A DNA stretch of 14,767 bases, taken from NCBI GenBank assembly GCA_011042755.1, contig DRBY01000007.1, positions 1-14,767 on the forward strand, given 5' to 3'. Under the pieces are notes generated by a model. That model was not told the origin of the DNA, made no database searches, and saw only the letters and a list, made by a program, of their open reading frames with translations. Origin of the DNA: Thermoproteota archaeon. GTDB taxonomy: Archaea; Thermoproteota; Korarchaeia; Korarchaeales; Korarchaeaceae. Positions 13,238 through 14,767 of the stretch are shown here, piece after piece. The position numbers and the translations under genes were made by a program. Numbering within the stretch: the first letter of the stretch is position 1; every line of letters begins with the position of its first letter.

Positions 13238-14767
13238 ATGCTCTCGCTCAAAGTGAGGCGACTCCCCGTGGAGATTGGGGAGCTGAGGGTTGTTCTCAAC
13301 AAGGAGGACGCTGAGAAAGCAGGGATCGCGCCCCACGATAGGGTCCGAATAATAAGGCGCGACGGGAGCCAAGTAGTTGCGCTGGCGAGCATCTCAGCGT
13401 CTCCAGAGGTCGCTCCCCCCGGCGAGATTAGCGTGTTTGCAGACTTAGCAAAGAAGCTGCCCGTGGAGGAGGGTGAGTCCGTCTCCGTTGAAGTGGTGCC
13501 GACTCCGCAGTCCGCCGGACTAGTGAGAAAGAAGGTTCTCGAAGGGAAGCTGACGCCCCAGGAGGTCTCTACCCTGATCAAAGATATTTACGACGGCGTT
13601 CTCAGCGACGTCGAGCTGGCTGCCTTTGTGACGGCCCTTCAACTACACGGCGCAGACATGGATGAGGTGGAGGCCCTAACTAGAGCGATGGCTGAGGTCG
13701 GAACGCTGCTCGATTTTGGAGATGTGCTCACCGTAGACAAGCACAGCGTGGGGGGCGTGCCTGGAAACAGCAAAGACGCCCTGCTCATAGTCCCGATAGT
13801 GGCTGCCGCCGGACTCGTGATACCGAAGACCAGCACTAGGGCCATCATGAGTCCTGCTGGCACAGTAGACACAATGGAGGTGCTTGCGCCCGTAGATCTC
13901 AAGCCAGAGGAAATCGTCGAGATCTCGAAGAGAGTGGGTGGAGTTATAGCCTGGGCTGCCAGTGCGAATCTCTCGCCTGTCGATGGGATACTCATAGAGA
14001 AGGTCGAGTATCCGCTGTCGTTAGACCCAGAGAGTCTCATATACGCGTCGATAATGTCTAAGAAGCTGGCAGCCGGCGTTAAGAGGCTCGTTCTCGACAT
14101 CCCTGTGGGCCCAGAAGCAAAGGTCGAGTCGCTGAAGGACGCTAGGAGGATGGGGAGGAACTTCGTTGAGCTGGGCGAGAGGCTAAACATAATCACGCAG
14201 GTGGCCATATCTTACGGCGGTCAGCCCATCGGCCGATTTGTCGGGCCAGCCTTGGAGGCCAGAGAAGCTCTAGAGATACTCGTGAGTCGAGGTAAGGGGT
14301 CTCGGAGCATAATTGAGAAATCGCTCTCTCTGGCAGGCATACTGCTGGAGATGGGTGGCGCGGCCCCCATCGGCTACGGTGAGAAAATGGCGAGAGAGAT
14401 TCTAGAGAGCGGGAGAGCCTACCAGAAGATGAGGGAGATCATTGAGACCCAGGGCGGGGATCCAAACATAAAGCCTGAGGACATTCCTGTGGGAGAGCAC
14501 AGGGCCGTATTAACGGCCAAGATGAGCGGATATGTAGTTGCGGTATCAAATCGGGCCATTGTAAGGATAGCGAGGGCTGCAGGCGCTCCGAGAGACAAGG
14601 GGGCCGGGGTCAGGATATTTGCGAAGAGGGGGGACAGGGTGGAAGCCGGAGCTCCGGTGATCGAGATATATGCTGAGAGTGAGAGCAAGCTTCAGGCGGC
14701 CGTTGAGGTCGCCAAGAGTACAGATCCCGTTAGAGTAGAAGGGATGGTGCTGGAGGTCTTCAGGGAC
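13238..14767 (+). CDS. deoA: AMP phosphorylase (archaeal DeoA-like), 3' end outside the window
   Basis: The enzyme phosphorolyses AMP (also CMP/UMP) to the base and ribose 1,5-bisphosphate, the entry step of the archaeal pentose bisphosphate pathway. The frame is open to the right edge, 510 codons, so only a few C-terminal residues should be missing (family about 500). An N-terminal extension of about 80 residues, typical of AMP phosphorylase and absent from bacterial thymidine phosphorylase, precedes the catalytic part. That part has DKHSVGGVPGN (phosphate site), IPKTSTRAIMSPAGTVDTME and, near the end, the DKGAGV segment of the C-terminal domain. ATG 13226 is an alternative start with GGAG 8 nt upstream. 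The A/T box at 13203-13211 would, however, put transcription at about 13233-13238, and the second ATG also matches family N-termini better. The gene diverges from the surface protein. Confidence 0.9.
   Translation, partial: MLSLKVRRLPVEIGELRVVLNKEDAEKAGIAPHDRVRIIRRDGSQVVALASISASPEVAPPGEISVFADLAKKLPVEEGESVSVEVVPTPQSAGLVRKKVLEGKLTPQEVSTLIKDIYDGVLSDVELAAFVTALQLHGADMDEVEALTRAMAEVGTLLDFGDVLTVDKHSVGGVPGNSKDALLIVPIVAAAGLVIPKTSTRAIMSPAGTVDTMEVLAPVDLKPEEIVEISKRVGGVIAWAASANLSPVDGILIEKVEYPLSLDPESLIYASIMSKKLAAGVKRLVLDIPVGPEAKVESLKDARRMGRNFVELGERLNIITQVAISYGGQPIGRFVGPALEAREALEILVSRGKGSRSIIEKSLSLAGILLEMGGAAPIGYGEKMAREILESGRAYQKMREIIETQGGDPNIKPEDIPVGEHRAVLTAKMSGYVVAVSNRAIVRIARAAGAPRDKGAGVRIFAKRGDRVEAGAPVIEIYAESESKLQAAVEVAKSTDPVRVEGMVLEVFRD

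Noticed and set aside
13639..14208. 189-codon minus-strand frame
   Set aside because: It is opposite the strongly conserved AMP phosphorylase core; Ser/Thr-rich shadow translation.
1..14767. CRISPR arrays, insertion sequences, tRNA or rRNA genes, prophage or defence islands
   Set aside because: No regularly spaced repeats, transposase motifs, tRNA-like cloverleaf or rRNA segments were seen; almost all sequence is covered by ordinary chromosomal genes. The single nuclease-fold gene has no defence partner.

Overview
The window reads as a stretch of chromosome from a thermophilic archaeon, probably of the Thermoproteota/Korarchaeota (TACK) side; the exact lineage cannot be fixed from the sequence alone. 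The grounds are archaeal gene families (archaeal AMP phosphorylase, archaeal-type PRPP synthetase, Thg1-like protein, PhoU-TrkA_C protein, aconitase-X-type phosphomevalonate dehydratase, MJ0936-type phosphoesterase), A/T boxes about 27-31 nt upstream of several start codons (leaderless archaeal genes), GAGGTGAT-type ribosome sites on internal operon genes, many TTG/GTG starts, and AGG/AGA/ATA-rich codon use. Gene density is very high. I see no mobile element, CRISPR array, tRNA or rRNA.

Left part (1-3411, + strand): the tail of an unidentified gene, then a tightly packed operon. It holds a tandemly duplicated PhoU-TrkA_C regulator, a single-chain aconitase X in which small (swivel) and large (catalytic) subunits are fused, and a small PD-(D/E)XK nuclease-fold protein. 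Its 3' end overlaps a converging four-helix membrane protein gene, which follows PRPP synthetase on the minus strand.

Centre (3856-7858): nucleotide and pentose metabolism. PRPP synthetase diverges from a uridine phosphorylase / PfkB sugar kinase pair. An AMP phosphorylase gene runs off the right edge (13238-14767). Together these suggest nucleoside and nucleotide salvage: uridine phosphorylase gives ribose 1-phosphate, the PfkB kinase could turn it into ribose 1,5-bisphosphate, and AMP phosphorylase makes the same product from AMP. The isomerase and RuBisCO that would continue the pentose bisphosphate pathway are not in the window. A class I aminotransferase with its own palindrome-rich promoter follows.

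Right part (7909-13180, minus strand): an MJ0936-like phosphoesterase, a Thg1-like 3'-5' polymerase, a NifX/NifB-type small protein, a DHH-family protein whose catalytic motifs are eroded (a candidate Cdc45/RecJ-like replication factor), and a large secreted, C-terminally anchored surface protein translationally coupled to it.

The items most worth a second look are the fused aconitase X, the degenerate DHH protein, the uridine phosphorylase-kinase-AMP phosphorylase set, and recurring promoter architecture: single palindromic A/T boxes between divergent genes, and palindromes lying on the predicted transcription starts.
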